From NCBI RefSeq assembly GCF_000959445.1, contig NZ_CP009631.1, forward strand, positions 1,798,001 to 1,862,000: a stretch of 64,000 nt of DNA, in the 5' to 3' direction. Made by a program: the position numbers and the translations under genes. This stretch comes from Burkholderia vietnamiensis LMG 10929. Its GTDB lineage: Bacteria > Pseudomonadota > Gammaproteobacteria > Burkholderiales > Burkholderiaceae. The notes under the pieces were generated by a model. That model ran no database searches. It worked only from the letters and a program-made list of their open reading frames with translations, and had not been told where the DNA came from. Positions 49,602 to 60,123 of the stretch are shown piece after piece; position 1 is the stretch's first letter; each line of letters opens with the position of its first letter.

Positions 49602-50076
49602 GGCGGAGCATCGTGGTGGGCGTGATGAGGCTGGGGTCGGCGGGCCGCGCGGTCGGCATGAGCGGGCGCACGTGCGACTTCACTTTCGGGACGGCCGGCG
49701 CGCAGACGGCGCGGGCGGGCAGGGCAGGCGAGGTCAAGGAGTCTCCGGTCGGGCGACGCGCGGGGCGATGGCCTTGGGCGGCGTCGGCGTGGTGTATCGA
49801 GTATCGACGGGGATTTGTGGTATGTCGTCGTATGACATGGTACGACGTTGACTTCGAGGTGGCGTCACGGGTTTACCCGAAAGGCCGCGGCGAAGGACAC
49901 CCCCGCGCAGCTTTTCGGCGTACCCACAAGCGGTTGCGGCAAAATACGCGCCGCAACCGCGCGCCATCGGCGGCGCTATTGCGCGGCGCGGTTCGCGTGC
50001 CGGAAGATGATGGGCAAGGAGCGACGCGCCATGCGAACGCCAGCGATTTCACGCGCCGACGAAGGGACAACGGATC
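49602..50076. other. divergent region between lactonase and DHH genes
   Basis: About 475 bases without a supported gene. It contains an inverted repeat, CGTCGTA (49826-49832) and TACGACG (49841-49847), directly followed by TTGAC, about 230 bases before the DHH gene start. It is a plausible operator-promoter area but no regulator is assigned. Confidence 0.45.
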
Positions 50077-51057
50077 ATGCAGGAACAACGACAGGGGCGG
50101 CACTTCTTCGCGTTCAACGGCGACGCGGATGGCTTGTGCGCGCTGCAACAACTGCGGCTCGCGGAGGGCGAGTGCGGCACGCTGGTGACCGGCGTGAAGC
50201 GCGACATCAGGCTGCTCGAGCGCATCGACGCGCGGGCGGGCGACTGCGTGACCGTGCTCGACGTGTCGCACGACCAGAACCGCGACGCCTGCGCACGGTT
50301 GCTGCGCGACGGCGCGGCGGTGCGCTATTTCGATCATCACTTCGCGGGCGAACTGCCCGGCGCACCGCATTTCGACGCCCATATCGACACGTCGGCCGAC
50401 GTATGCACGAGCGCGCTCGTGAACCGCTACCTCGCCGGGCGGTACGTGCGCTGGGCGATCGTCGCCGCGTTCGGCGACGAACTGCCGGCGCTCGGCTGCG
50501 CGCTCGCGCGCGACTGCGGGATCGACGAAGCCGACCGCCGCACGCTCGCCGAGCTGGGGCTGTACCTGAACTACAACGCGTACGGCGACTGCGTCGACGA
50601 TCTGCATTTCGATCCGGCCGCGCTGGCCGATGCGATGCTGCAGTGTGTCGATCCGCTCGAATTCGTGCGCGACACGGCGGTGTTCGCGGCGCTGCGCGAC
50701 GGCTATCGCGACGACATGGCGCGCGCCCGCGCGCTCGTGCCGCTGCGCGACGTGCCGGGCGCGACCGTGATCCGGATGCCCGCTCAGCCCTGGGCGCGCC
50801 GCGCCACCGGGATGCTCGCCAACGAGCGGATGCGTCATGCACCGCATGCGGCGCTTGCGGTGCTGTCGCCGTGTGCGCAGGGCGGGCTGGTGGTCAGCGT
50901 GCGCGTGCCCGATGGCCGGCCGCTCGGGGCCGACGACTTCTGTCGCGCTTTCCCGACCGGCGGCGGACGCAAGCGCGCGGCGGGCATCAACCATCTGCCG
51001 GAAGCCGAGTTCGACGCGTTCGTCGAGCGCTTCGAAGCCGCGTTTCGCCTCGACTGA
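50077..51057 (+). CDS. DHH-family phosphoesterase
   Basis: A 326-residue cytoplasmic phosphoesterase of the DHH/DHHA1 superfamily. FAFNGDADGLCALQQ (Asp16, Asp18), VLDVSHD (Asp62) and the name-giving YFDHHFAG (Asp86, His87, His88) form the two-metal site. The C-terminal GGGRKRAAGINHLP is the DHHA1 substrate-binding motif. The family includes nanoRNases, cyclic dinucleotide phosphodiesterases and RecJ; the exact substrate is open. AAGGGA lies before the ATG. A photolyase relic follows. Confidence 0.88.
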   Translation: MQEQRQGRHFFAFNGDADGLCALQQLRLAEGECGTLVTGVKRDIRLLERIDARAGDCVTVLDVSHDQNRDACARLLRDGAAVRYFDHHFAGELPGAPHFDAHIDTSADVCTSALVNRYLAGRYVRWAIVAAFGDELPALGCALARDCGIDEADRRTLAELGLYLNYNAYGDCVDDLHFDPAALADAMLQCVDPLEFVRDTAVFAALRDGYRDDMARARALVPLRDVPGATVIRMPAQPWARRATGMLANERMRHAPHAALAVLSPCAQGGLVVSVRVPDGRPLGADDFCRAFPTGGGRKRAAGINHLPEAEFDAFVERFEAAFRLD

Positions 51058-51098
51058 CCGACGCGCGCGACGCGCATGTGACACGCCCGCCGCGGCCG

Positions 51099-51266
51099 GT
51101 GAACAATCCGGCGCACTGGCAGTGAATGGACGGCTGCGGCGTGTACGCCGCGCCGTACTTCCGCGTCTTCAACCGGGTCACGCAGGGACGGAAGTTTGAT
51201 CCGCAAGGCGCCTACGTGCGCCGCCGCGCGCTCGATGCGCTTGCCACGTTGCCGAAGCGGCAATAG
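51099..51266 (+). pseudogene. C-terminal relic of a DNA photolyase/cryptochrome
   Basis: One frame reads VNNPAHWQ, a TGA stop, then [20 protein letters not shown] and [13 protein letters not shown] before a stop at 51264-51266. This is the conserved photolyase C-terminus ([26 protein letters not shown]..). The TGA stands where the family has Trp, suggesting a TGG-to-TGA change. Nothing upstream continues the protein, so at least 400 residues are missing. It sits between the DHH gene and an alpha/beta hydrolase gene; the 258 bases that follow it (51267-51524) hold no gene. Confidence 0.75.
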
Positions 51267-51524
51267 GCGCGGCCGCCGCAGGCGATGCTTTCCGCGGGCA
51301 AATCGAGTACCTTTTCATGCGCGCCACGCGCGGGCAACGCACGCGCGCCTGCCGGCGGCTAAGCTGCGGCGTCGGCCGCCGTGGTGACACCGATGGTCGG
51401 CGGCGACCGCGACGTGCTGGCGCTCGCGGGCTGCGGCCCCGTGCGTCGGTGGTGCCCGGCAAGTCGCGCAACAGCCGCAGTTCAGATGGAGCGCCGCAGC
51501 ATGCGCGGCGGCACAGGAGACGGG

Positions 51525-52574
51525 ATGACGAATTCGAACCACGCACGCGAGGCCGTGCACGACGCCGCGCCGGCCGACCAACGTACGGCCGATGCGCTGC
51601 CGCCGCAGGCCGTGACGCTGACCGCCGCCGACGGCTACACGCTGCGCGCGCACGTGTGGCGGCATCGCGGCGGCGCGAGCGCCGGCCGGCCGGTGACGGT
51701 CGTCAATTGCGCGACGTCGGTGCGCTGCGACTATTACTTCCGCTTCGCCGCGTGGCTGTTCGCGCATGGCCGCGACGTGCTCGTCTACGACTACCGCGGG
51801 ATCGGCGGGTCGCGCCCCGCGCGGCTCGCGACGCTGCGCGCGAACTGGCTCGACTGGGGGCGGCTCGATTGCGAGGCTGCGTTGCAGTACGCGCGCGATG
51901 CGTTTCCCGGCCAGCCGATCGACGTCGTCGCACACAGCATCGGCGGCTGCGTGCTCGGGCTCGCGGCGTCGAACGCAGCGGTGCGTCGCGTGGTGACGGT
52001 CGGCGCGCAGTACGCGTACTGGCGCGACTATCGGCATCAGCAGCGGCGCCGCATGTGGTGGAAGTGGCACGTCGCGATGCCGGCGCTCGCCGCGGTGTTC
52101 GGCTACGTGCCCGCGAAGCGGCTCGGCTGGATGGAAGACACGCCGCGCGGCGTCGCGCTGTCGTGGGTGCGCTCGCAGGCTCGCTTCGAAGACGCATACA
52201 CGCGCGGCCCGCTCGCCGAGACTGCCGCGAGCCGCGCCGCGCTGCCCGGCCGCTTCGCACGGCTGTCGGCGCCGATGCTGGCGATCGGCCTCGACGACGA
52301 CGCATTCGGCACGATCGACGCGATCGAACGACTGACCGGCTACTACACGGGCAGCGACGTCACGCATCTGCGGCTTGCACCGCACGACATCGGCGTCGCC
52401 GAGATCGGGCACTTCGCGTTCTTCCACAGCCGCTTCGCCGACACGCTGTGGCCGCTCGCGCTGCACTGGCTGCAGCACGGCGCGTTGCCGGCCGATGCGC
52501 CGGGCCGCGTCCACGCACGCCGTCGCGCGACGGTCGCGGCAAGCGGCATGCCGGGCGCCGCGGCGCAGGGGTGA
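51525..52574 (+). CDS. alpha/beta hydrolase
   Basis: A 349-residue hydrolase-fold protein. The nucleophile elbow is VAHSIGGCVLG (Ser in AHSIGG), the oxyanion strand region is VVNCATSVRCDYYFRF, and the late DDDAFGT and EIGHFAFF segments carry the acid and histidine of the triad. It resembles the bacterial cytoplasmic group with a TAADGYTLRAHVWRH N-terminal strand. Substrate unknown. The start ATG has AGGAG 6 bases upstream; the 48 codons before it are not used. Confidence 0.88.
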   Translation: MTNSNHAREAVHDAAPADQRTADALPPQAVTLTAADGYTLRAHVWRHRGGASAGRPVTVVNCATSVRCDYYFRFAAWLFAHGRDVLVYDYRGIGGSRPARLATLRANWLDWGRLDCEAALQYARDAFPGQPIDVVAHSIGGCVLGLAASNAAVRRVVTVGAQYAYWRDYRHQQRRRMWWKWHVAMPALAAVFGYVPAKRLGWMEDTPRGVALSWVRSQARFEDAYTRGPLAETAASRAALPGRFARLSAPMLAIGLDDDAFGTIDAIERLTGYYTGSDVTHLRLAPHDIGVAEIGHFAFFHSRFADTLWPLALHWLQHGALPADAPGRVHARRRATVAASGMPGAAAQG

Positions 52575-52704
52575 CGTGCCACACGGTTGCAGCCGCGCGA
52601 CGCCATCGCCGCGAGCCCGCGATATGCATGCGATATGAACCCAATACGCCCGCGACCGGGCGCGCACCGTGACGATGTTCGAGCGCGCATTCGATTAACA
52701 TCGG

Positions 52705-53538
52705 ATGTTTGATTCGACCACCCCCTACGTGCCGATGTCCTGTTCGCCCGCTTCCGCCTCCGCCTCCGACTCCGCCCCCGATGCCGATCCGTGCCGCGCG
52801 TGGCGCGTGCAGATGCTCGATCTGCCGCCGGCCGCAGCGCATGCCGGCGTGCGCGTCGCGCGCGTCGATTTCGACTGGCGCGTGCCGCTCGCGTCGCCCG
52901 CTTACGCGGCATTGAGCGACGTCGAGCGTGCGCGCGCCGCGCGCTATCTGCGCCACGAGGACACGATACGCAGCGCGTCGACGCGTGCCGCGCTGCGCGA
53001 CGTGCTCGGCGCGGCGCTCGGCATCGCGCCGCGCGAGGTCGCGCTCGTCGTCGACGCGTCGGGCCGGCCGTCGCTGGACCCCGTGCATCGCGCCGCGCTC
53101 GACTTCAACGTGTCGCACGCGGGCGCGCACGCGCTGATCGCGTGGGCCGTGGCGCGCCGGGTGGGGGTCGACATCGAAAGCTGCAAACGCCCGGCCGACT
53201 GGCGCGCGTTGACGGCCGAAGTCTGCGCGCCGGCCGAAGCCGCCTACCTCGACGGCCTGCCGCTCGCCGCGCGCGCCGACGCCTTCATGCGCGTATGGTG
53301 CGCGAAGGAGGCGTTGCTGAAGGCATTGGGCACCGGCATCGTCGGCGGACTGCGCGCGTTCGCGGTCGTGCCGCCGCGCGACACGGCGACGCCTGCGACC
53401 ACCATCGTCGAGCCTGCTGCGCCTGCTGCCGGCGTGGCGGCGTTCGACGCCGGCTGGTTCGACGCGGCGCCCGGCTATGTGGCGTGCGTCGCGTGGGCGC
53501 GCCGAGCCGAGGACGCTCCGTCGAGCGGCGCCGCGTAG
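52705..53538 (+). CDS. 4'-phosphopantetheinyl transferase (Sfp type)
   Basis: A 277-residue enzyme that transfers phosphopantetheine from CoA to a serine of carrier proteins. The magnesium site is RRVGVDIESC (Asp156, Glu158) and WCAKEALLKALG (Glu202, Lys206), with FNVSHAG at 134-140. Such broad-specificity enzymes activate polyketide and non-ribosomal peptide synthases; a dedicated one fits the siderophore and secondary-metabolite capacity of Burkholderia, but the client is not in this window. A Ser/Ala/Asp-rich lead (about 10-30) precedes the core. Its stop abuts a decayed binding-protein gene. Confidence 0.92.
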   Translation: MFDSTTPYVPMSCSPASASASDSAPDADPCRAWRVQMLDLPPAAAHAGVRVARVDFDWRVPLASPAYAALSDVERARAARYLRHEDTIRSASTRAALRDVLGAALGIAPREVALVVDASGRPSLDPVHRAALDFNVSHAGAHALIAWAVARRVGVDIESCKRPADWRALTAEVCAPAEAAYLDGLPLAARADAFMRVWCAKEALLKALGTGIVGGLRAFAVVPPRDTATPATTIVEPAAPAAGVAAFDAGWFDAAPGYVACVAWARRAEDAPSSGAA

Positions 53539-54147
53539 CGTGCGGATCGCGTCGCTCATCGGGAAGTCGCAAGCGAGTCCGTTCGGCGGCATCGGCTTCA
53601 TGAACCACTTGTCGTACGGCCCACGATCTTGCCTATCTCGCCGCGCTTCATCAGTTGCACGAGCACGCCGTCGACGAGCGCGTTGAACGGCGGATCGTCC
53701 TTGCGCAGCATGAAACCGTACGCTTGCGCTGACTGCTGCGTGCCGACGATCGCCCGGTCGGCCGGCTTCGCCGCGAGCTGGCGCACGCCGGCGAGCAGCA
53801 CGTCGTCCATCATCTATGCGACCGCGCGGCCCGATTCGAGCGCGAGGCTCACTTCGCCGTAATCCTTCGCGCTGATGATCTGCGCGTTCATCCTCCTTTC
53901 CTCGTTCATCTTGCGCAGCAGCCGCTCGGCCGTCGCGCCCTGATTCATCACGACCGTCTTGCCGGCGAGCTCGGCGAAGTCGTGGATACCGGCGCGCGTG
54001 AGCACGCCGCTCGCCGCGACGAAGAAGGTGATCGAGAACGCGACCTGCGCATGACGGGCGGCGAAGTGTGGTCGTGACGCCGCTTTCGAGGTCGACGGTG
54101 CCGTTCCGCACGAGCGGAATGCGGTTCCGCGACGTCGCCGGCGTCAT
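53539..54147 (-). pseudogene. decayed glutamate/aspartate ABC-type substrate-binding protein
   Basis: On the minus strand, fragments in order read SRNRIPLVRNGTVDLESGVTTT (about 54147-54082), then LTRAGIHDFAELAGKTVVMNQGATAERLLRK and DYGEVSLALESGRAVA (54005-53817), a TAG, MMDDVLLAGVRQLAAKPADR ... MKRGEIGKI (53813-53612), and in another frame YDKWFMKPMPPNGLACDFPM. Together they follow the GltI-like amino-acid binding protein. At least two frameshifts (about 54010-54080 and 53605-53620), one nonsense codon (53814-53816) and a missing N-terminal part of about 100 residues with the signal peptide make it non-functional. Confidence 0.82.
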
Positions 54148-54226
54148 TTCACCGAGGCGCCGCCGCGCTCAGGCCGGCCGTGTCGCGCCTCAGGGAAACT
54201 CCCGAGCCGGAATTATGAAATTCGGG

Positions 54227-54238
54227 TTGTCTAGACAA
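54227..54238. promoter_or_regulatory. HutC-type operator 1 of the hut operon
   Basis: Perfect 12-bp palindrome TTGTCTAGACAA, 56 bases before hutH. It has the GntR/HutC half-site spacing and recurs 45 bp downstream. HutC encoded in the operon is the expected repressor, with urocanate as inducer. Confidence 0.75.
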
Positions 54239-54271
54239 GTCGCGATCGCTACACTTCAATCCATCCCGAAC

Positions 54272-54283
54272 TTGTCTAGACAG
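54272..54283. promoter_or_regulatory. HutC-type operator 2 next to the hutH start
   Basis: TTGTCTAGACAG, identical to operator 1 except for the last base, ends 10 bases before the hutH ATG and overlaps the ribosome-site region. Centre-to-centre distance to operator 1 is 45 bp. Confidence 0.72.
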
Positions 54284-54293
54284 GATTGCACCC

Positions 54294-55817
54294 ATGATTA
54301 CGTTGACCCCCGGCCACCTGACCCTCCCGCAACTGCGCCGGATCGCACGCGAGTCCGTGCAGTTGCAGCTCGATCCCGCGAGCTTCGCGAAGATCGACGC
54401 GGGTGCGAAGGCCGTCGCCGACATCGCGGCGAAGGGCGAGCCCGCGTACGGCATCAACACGGGCTTCGGCCGGCTGGCCAGCACGCACATCCCGCACGAC
54501 CAGCTCGAGCTGCTGCAGAAGAACCTGGTGCTGTCGCATGCGGTCGGCGTGGGCGAGCCGATGGCGCGCTCGTCGGTGCGGCTGCTGATGGCGCTGAAGC
54601 TGTCGAGCCTCGGCCGCGGTCATTCGGGCATCCGTCGCGAGGTGATGGACGCGCTGATCACGCTGTTCAACGCCGACGTGCTGCCGCTGATCCCGGTGAA
54701 GGGGTCGGTCGGCGCATCGGGCGATCTCGCGCCGCTCGCGCACATGTCGGCCGTGCTGCTCGGCGTCGGCGAAGTGTTCATCCGCGGCGAACGCGCGAGC
54801 GCGCTCGACGGGCTGCGCGTCGCGGGCCTCGCGCCGCTGACGCTGCAGGCGAAGGAAGGCCTGGCGCTGCTGAACGGCACGCAGGCGTCCACCGCGCTCG
54901 CGCTCGACAACATGTTCGCGATCGAAGACCTGTACCGCACCGCGCTGGTCGCGGGCGCGCTGTCGGTCGACGCGGCCGCCGGCTCGGTGAAGCCGTTCGA
55001 CGCGCGCATCCACGAGCTGCGCGGCCATCGCGGCCAGATCGACGCGGCCGCGTCGTACCGCGAGCTGCTCGAAGGCTCGCCGATCAACCAGTCGCATCGC
55101 GATTGCGACAAGGTGCAGGACCCGTACAGCCTGCGCTGCCAGCCGCAGGTGATGGGCGCGTGCCTGGACCAGATGCGCCACGCGGCCGACGTGCTGCTGG
55201 TCGAGGCGAACGCGGTGTCGGACAACCCGCTGATCTTCCCGGATACCGGCGAAGTGCTGTCGGGCGGCAACTTCCACGCGGAGCCGGTCGCGTTCGCCGC
55301 CGACAACCTCGCGCTCGCGGCCGCGGAAATCGGCGCGCTCGCCGAGCGCCGCATCGCGCTGCTGATCGACGCGACGCTGTCGGGCCTGCCGCCGTTCCTC
55401 GTGAAGGACGGCGGCGTGAATTCGGGCTTCATGATCGCCCACGTGACGGCTGCCGCGCTCGCGTCGGAGAACAAGACGCTCGCGCACCCGGCGTCGGTCG
55501 ATTCGCTGCCGACTTCCGCGAACCAGGAGGACCACGTGTCGATGGCGACGTTCGCCGCGCGCAAGCTCGCCGACATCGCCGACAACACCAAGCACATCCT
55601 CGCGATCGAGCTGCTGGCCGCCGCCCAGGGCGTCGACCTGCGCGCGCCGCATCACACGAGCCCGAAGCTCGCGCCGGTGATGGAGACGATCCGCAGCAAG
55701 GTCGCGCACTACGAGCTCGATCACTACTTCGCGCCGGACATCGCGGTGATCGCGCAGCTCGTCGGCGAGCGCGCGTTCGCGAAGATCGCACCGTTCTCGT
55801 TCGCCTCGGAACAGTGA
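54294..55817 (+). CDS. hutH: histidine ammonia-lyase
   Basis: A 507-residue enzyme that deaminates histidine to trans-urocanate, first step of the Hut pathway. The autocatalytic MIO cofactor forms from Ala141-Ser142-Gly143 in [14 protein letters not shown]. Tyr52 in [11 protein letters not shown] and the later NQEDHVSM segment are active-site elements. Full length for the family. First gene of the hutHCUDIFG operon; transcription starts downstream of a decayed binding-protein gene and is controlled by two HutC-type palindromes. Confidence 0.98.
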   Translation: MITLTPGHLTLPQLRRIARESVQLQLDPASFAKIDAGAKAVADIAAKGEPAYGINTGFGRLASTHIPHDQLELLQKNLVLSHAVGVGEPMARSSVRLLMALKLSSLGRGHSGIRREVMDALITLFNADVLPLIPVKGSVGASGDLAPLAHMSAVLLGVGEVFIRGERASALDGLRVAGLAPLTLQAKEGLALLNGTQASTALALDNMFAIEDLYRTALVAGALSVDAAAGSVKPFDARIHELRGHRGQIDAAASYRELLEGSPINQSHRDCDKVQDPYSLRCQPQVMGACLDQMRHAADVLLVEANAVSDNPLIFPDTGEVLSGGNFHAEPVAFAADNLALAAAEIGALAERRIALLIDATLSGLPPFLVKDGGVNSGFMIAHVTAAALASENKTLAHPASVDSLPTSANQEDHVSMATFAARKLADIADNTKHILAIELLAAAQGVDLRAPHHTSPKLAPVMETIRSKVAHYELDHYFAPDIAVIAQLVGERAFAKIAPFSFASEQ

Positions 55818-55821
55818 GTCG

Positions 55822-56517
55822 ATGAGCGCGCCGGTCTACCAGGAGATCAAGGATTTCATCCTGGGTCGCATTCACGCCGGCGAGTGGGCGGAGGGCGATC
55901 AGGTGCCCTCCGAGAACGAACTGGCCCGCGAGTTCAAGGTGGCGCGCATGACCGTCAACCGGGCGCTGCGCGAGCTGGCGGCCGAGCAGGTGCTCACGCG
56001 CATGAAGGGCGCGGGCACCTATGTCGCGCGGCCGAAGTACGAGTCGACGCTGGTGGCGATCCGCAGCATCTCGGAGGAGGTCGGCGCGCGCGGGCATGCG
56101 TATCGCGCGAGCGTGCTCGGCCTCGACACAGTGCGCGCCGACGAGGCGCTCGCCGACGAGATGCAGGTGGCCGTGCGCGCCAGGCTGTTTCATTCGCAGG
56201 TGCTGCACTTCGAGAACGACGAGCCGGTGCAGCTCGAAGAGCGGTGGGTGAATCCGGCGGTCGCGCCGGATTACGCCAAGCAGGATTTCACGAACACGAC
56301 GCCGAACCAGTACCTGATGCGCGCGGCGCCGCTGCTGCGCGTCGAGTACCGGATCGAGGCGGCGGCGCCCGGCGCCGAGTTGCGCGAGCAGCTGCGGATG
56401 GACGACGTCGAGCCGTGTCTGGTTTTACATCGGCGCACGTGGTCGCAGGGCGTGGTCGCATCGGTCGCGAATCTGTGGCACCCCGGCAGCCGTTATCGCT
56501 TCACCGGGCATTTCTGA
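55822..56517 (+). CDS. hutC: histidine utilisation repressor HutC
   Basis: A 231-residue GntR-family regulator. N-terminal winged HTH (about 1-70: [29 protein letters not shown]) and a C-terminal UTRA ligand domain (about 90-230: [19 protein letters not shown]). In Pseudomonas HutC binds hut promoters and releases when urocanate is present. It starts four bases after the hutH stop, so it is co-transcribed and probably autoregulated through the two TTGTCTAGACAR sites. Confidence 0.96.
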   Translation: MSAPVYQEIKDFILGRIHAGEWAEGDQVPSENELAREFKVARMTVNRALRELAAEQVLTRMKGAGTYVARPKYESTLVAIRSISEEVGARGHAYRASVLGLDTVRADEALADEMQVAVRARLFHSQVLHFENDEPVQLEERWVNPAVAPDYAKQDFTNTTPNQYLMRAAPLLRVEYRIEAAAPGAELREQLRMDDVEPCLVLHRRTWSQGVVASVANLWHPGSRYRFTGHF

Positions 56518-56557
56518 TTCCCCCATTGATATTCATTTTCCTTCGGGAGCAGTCGTC

Positions 56558-58246
56558 ATGAACCATCCGAAACACATCGATCCCCGTCTCGATCCGACCC
56601 GCACGATCCGCGCGCCGCGCGGCAGCGAGAAGGTCTGCAAGACCTGGCTGGCCGAAGCGGCCTACCGGATGATCCAGAACAACCTCGATCCCGAAGTCGC
56701 CGAGCATCCGCATGCGCTCGTCGTCTACGGCGGCATCGGGCGCGCTGCGCGCAACTGGGAATGCTACGACCAGATCCTCGCGTCGCTGAAGGATCTGAAC
56801 GAAGACGAAACGCTGCTCGTGCAGTCGGGCAAGCCGGTCGGCGTGTTCCGCACGCACAAGGATGCGCCGCGCGTGCTGCTCGCCAATTCGAACCTCGTGC
56901 CGCACTGGGCCACCTGGGACCACTTCAACGAGCTCGACCGCAAGGGCCTGATGATGTACGGCCAGATGACGGCCGGCAGCTGGATCTACATCGGCAGCCA
57001 GGGGATCGTTCAGGGTACCTACGAAACCTTCTTCTCGGTCGCGAACCAGCACTTCAACGGCGACCCGTCGGGCCGCTGGATCCTGACAGGCGGCCTCGGC
57101 GGGATGGGCGGCGCGCAGCCGCTCGCGGCGACGATGGCCGGCTTCTCGATGATCGCGGTCGAATGCGACGAGACGCGCATCGACTTCCGTCTGAAGACGC
57201 GTTACGTCGACAAGAAGGCGACGACGCTCGACGAAGCGCTCGGCATGCTCGACGAAGCGAAGCGCACCGGCAAGCCGGTGTCGGTCGGCCTGCTCGGCAA
57301 CGCGGCCGACGTGTTCACCGAATGCGTCGCGCGCGGCATCACGCCGGATTGCGTGACCGACCAGACGAGCGCGCACGATCCGATCAACGGCTACCTGCCG
57401 CAGGGCTGGAGCGTCGCGCAATGGCGCGAGACGCAGAAGGTCGATCCGCAGAGCATCGTGAAGGCGGCGAAGCAGTCGATGGCCGTCCAGGTGCGCGCGA
57501 TGCTGACGCTGCAGGAGCGCGGCGCGGCCACGCTCGACTACGGCAACAACATCCGCCAGATGGCGCTGGACATGGGCGTCGAGAACGCGTTCGACTTCCC
57601 GGGCTTCGTGCCGGCCTATATCCGCCCGCTGTTCTGCGAAGGCAAGGGGCCGTTCCGCTGGGTCGCGCTGTCGGGCGATCCGGAGGACATCTACAAGACC
57701 GATCAGAAGGTGAAGGAGCTGATCCCCGACGATGCGCACCTGCACAACTGGCTCGACATGGCGCGCGAGCGCATCGCGTTCCAGGGCTTGCCGGCGCGGA
57801 TCTGCTGGGTCGGCGTGAAGGACCGCTATCGCCTCGGCCAGGCGTTCAACGAGATGGTCAGGAACGGCGAGCTGAAGGCGCCGATCGTGATCGGCCGCGA
57901 CCACCTCGACACCGGCTCGGTCGCGAGCCCGAACCGCGAGACCGAATCGATGAAGGACGGCTCGGATGCCGTGAGCGACTGGCCGCTGCTGAACGCGCTG
58001 CTGAACACCGCGGGCGGCGCGACCTGGGTGTCGCTGCACCACGGCGGCGGCGTCGGGATGGGCTTCTCGCAGCATGCGGGCGTCGTGATCGTCGCGGACG
58101 GCAGCGCCGACGCGCACGAGCGCCTCGGCCGCGTGCTGCTGAACGATCCGGCAACCGGCGTGATGCGCCATGCGGACGCCGGCTACGAACTCGCGCAGCA
58201 GACGGCCCGCGAAGTGGGCCTGAAGCTGCCGATGCTCGGCCGCTGA
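56558..58246 (+). CDS. hutU: urocanate hydratase
   Basis: A 562-residue NAD-dependent enzyme that converts urocanate to 4-imidazolone-5-propionate. NAD-binding segments include [18 protein letters not shown] and [34 protein letters not shown] and the C-terminal [17 protein letters not shown] are conserved in HutU. Full length. Third gene of the operon; the ATG follows an intergenic stretch of 40 bases with CGGGAG upstream. Confidence 0.98.
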   Translation: MNHPKHIDPRLDPTRTIRAPRGSEKVCKTWLAEAAYRMIQNNLDPEVAEHPHALVVYGGIGRAARNWECYDQILASLKDLNEDETLLVQSGKPVGVFRTHKDAPRVLLANSNLVPHWATWDHFNELDRKGLMMYGQMTAGSWIYIGSQGIVQGTYETFFSVANQHFNGDPSGRWILTGGLGGMGGAQPLAATMAGFSMIAVECDETRIDFRLKTRYVDKKATTLDEALGMLDEAKRTGKPVSVGLLGNAADVFTECVARGITPDCVTDQTSAHDPINGYLPQGWSVAQWRETQKVDPQSIVKAAKQSMAVQVRAMLTLQERGAATLDYGNNIRQMALDMGVENAFDFPGFVPAYIRPLFCEGKGPFRWVALSGDPEDIYKTDQKVKELIPDDAHLHNWLDMARERIAFQGLPARICWVGVKDRYRLGQAFNEMVRNGELKAPIVIGRDHLDTGSVASPNRETESMKDGSDAVSDWPLLNALLNTAGGATWVSLHHGGGVGMGFSQHAGVVIVADGSADAHERLGRVLLNDPATGVMRHADAGYELAQQTAREVGLKLPMLGR

Positions 58247-58248
58247 GC

Positions 58249-58872
58249 ATGACGGCGCTCGACCAGGCGCCGGCCGACGCGCGGCCCGCCGTCGCGACGA
58301 TCCGCGGCGCGGCGCTCGTCGCGTCGCCGTGGAAGAACGGCGGCGGCGTGACGCGCGAGATCGCGGCCTATCCGCCGGGCGCCGCGCTCGATGCGTTCGC
58401 GTGGCGCGTGAGCGTCGCGGACGTCGGCGCGGGCGGGCCGTTCTCGCGGTTCGACGGCGTCGACCGCACGCTCGTGCTGCTGTCGGGCGCGGGCATGACG
58501 CTGGCCGAAGCGGGCGGTGCGCGCCATGTGCTCGACACGCCGCTCGCGCGCGCGGACTTCGCCGGCGAAGCGGCCATCGACGCGACGCTGCACGCCGGCG
58601 CGACGCGCGACTTCAATCTGATGACGCGCCGCTCGGCCGCGCGCGCGACGCTCGCCGTGTGGCGCGCGGGCACGCATCGCGTCGAGCCCGCCGACACCGT
58701 GCTGCTGTTCTGCGCGGCCGGCGCGCTCGACGTCGCGATCGGCGGCGCGCGCTACGCACTGCAGGAACTGGACACGCTGCGGCTCGACGCGCCGCCGCGT
58801 GCGTTTGACGTCGTGGTGAGCGCGGGCGGCGCGTTGCTCGCCGTGTCGCTCACCGTCGATGCACGAGACTGA
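58249..58872 (+). CDS. hutD: HutD family protein
   Basis: A 207-residue cupin-like protein of the HutD/Ves family: [47 protein letters not shown] and DFNLMTRR are its markers. In Pseudomonas fluorescens HutD is not an enzyme of the path but limits hut over-expression, probably by binding a histidine-derived metabolite. It starts two bases after hutU and ends four bases before the chosen hutI start. Confidence 0.93.
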   Translation: MTALDQAPADARPAVATIRGAALVASPWKNGGGVTREIAAYPPGAALDAFAWRVSVADVGAGGPFSRFDGVDRTLVLLSGAGMTLAEAGGARHVLDTPLARADFAGEAAIDATLHAGATRDFNLMTRRSAARATLAVWRAGTHRVEPADTVLLFCAAGALDVAIGGARYALQELDTLRLDAPPRAFDVVVSAGGALLAVSLTVDARD

Positions 58873-58876
58873 ACGC

Positions 58877-60100
58877 ATGAAACCGACTGTCTGGCATCAC
58901 CTGAGGCTGTGTACACACGGCCATCCCGACGAAACGATCGACGATGCGGCGATCGTCGTCGACGAAACCGGCACGATCCGGTGGCTCGGCGCGTTCTCCG
59001 CGCTGCCGCAAGACTATGCGCACTGGCAGCGCGAAGACCTGCACGGTGCGTGGGTGACGCCGGGCCTCGTCGACTGCCATACCCACCTCGTGTACGGCGG
59101 CACGCGCGCGGACGAATTCGCGCAGCGCCTCGCCGGCGTCAGCTACGAGGAGATCGCGCGGCAGGGCGGCGGGATCGTGTCGACCGTGCGCGCGACGCGC
59201 GCGGCCGACGAGACCGCGCTGTTCGTGCAGGCCGCCGCGCGTCTGCAGCCGTTGCTCGCCGAAGGCGTGACCGCGATCGAGATCAAGTCGGGCTACGGCC
59301 TCGACCTCGCGAGCGAGCGCAAGATGCTGCGCGTCGCGCGCCAGCTCGGCGAGCGCTTCCCCGTCGCCGTCTACACGACCTTCCTCGGCGCGCATGCGCT
59401 GCCGCCCGAATATGCGGGGCGCGCCGACGCATACATCGACGACGTGTGCGAGCGGATGCTGCCGGCGCTCGCCGACGAAGGGCTGGTCGACGCGGTCGAC
59501 GTGTTCTGCGAGCGCATCGGTTTTTCGCTCGCGCAGACCGAGCGCGTGTTCGACGCCGCGACGCGACGCGGGCTGCCGGTGAAGCTGCATGCGGAGCAGC
59601 TGTCGAACGCCGGCGGCACCGCGCTGGCCGCGCGCTACCGCGCGCTGTCGGCCGATCACCTCGAATTCCTCGACGAGGCCGGCGTCGCCGCGATGAAGGC
59701 GGCCGGCACCGTCGCCGTTCTGCTTCCCGGCGCGTATTACTTCATCCGCGAAACGCAGTTGCCGCCGCTCGAGCTGCTGCGCAAGCACGGCGTGCCGATT
59801 GCGCTCGCGACCGATCACAACCCCGGCACGTCGCCGCTCGAATCGCTGCTGCTGACCATGAACCTCGGCTGCACGCTGTTCCGGATGACCGTGCCGGAGG
59901 TGCTGCAGGGCGTGACGCGCCATGCGGCGGCGGCGCTCGGCCGCGCGGATCGGCATGGCGTGCTCGAGGCCGGACGCCCGGCCGATTTCGCGGTGTGGTC
60001 GATCGGCTCGCTGTCGGAGCTCGCGTACTGGATCGGCCGTCCGCTGTGCGAGCAGGTCGTGCGCGGCGGCGCGACGGTGTTTCGCCGGATCAACGGCTAG
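58877..60100 (+). CDS. hutI: imidazolonepropionase
   Basis: A 407-residue amidohydrolase that opens the imidazolone ring to N-formimino-glutamate. Metal ligands His68 and His70 lie in [40 protein letters not shown] and [11 protein letters not shown] are further family motifs. The start [12 protein letters not shown] is used; an ATG six codons earlier would overlap hutD by 14 bases and is a possible alternative. Confidence 0.97.
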   Translation: MKPTVWHHLRLCTHGHPDETIDDAAIVVDETGTIRWLGAFSALPQDYAHWQREDLHGAWVTPGLVDCHTHLVYGGTRADEFAQRLAGVSYEEIARQGGGIVSTVRATRAADETALFVQAAARLQPLLAEGVTAIEIKSGYGLDLASERKMLRVARQLGERFPVAVYTTFLGAHALPPEYAGRADAYIDDVCERMLPALADEGLVDAVDVFCERIGFSLAQTERVFDAATRRGLPVKLHAEQLSNAGGTALAARYRALSADHLEFLDEAGVAAMKAAGTVAVLLPGAYYFIRETQLPPLELLRKHGVPIALATDHNPGTSPLESLLLTMNLGCTLFRMTVPEVLQGVTRHAAAALGRADRHGVLEAGRPADFAVWSIGSLSELAYWIGRPLCEQVVRGGATVFRRING

Positions 60101-60123
60101 CCTTGCAACGGACCACATTGACG

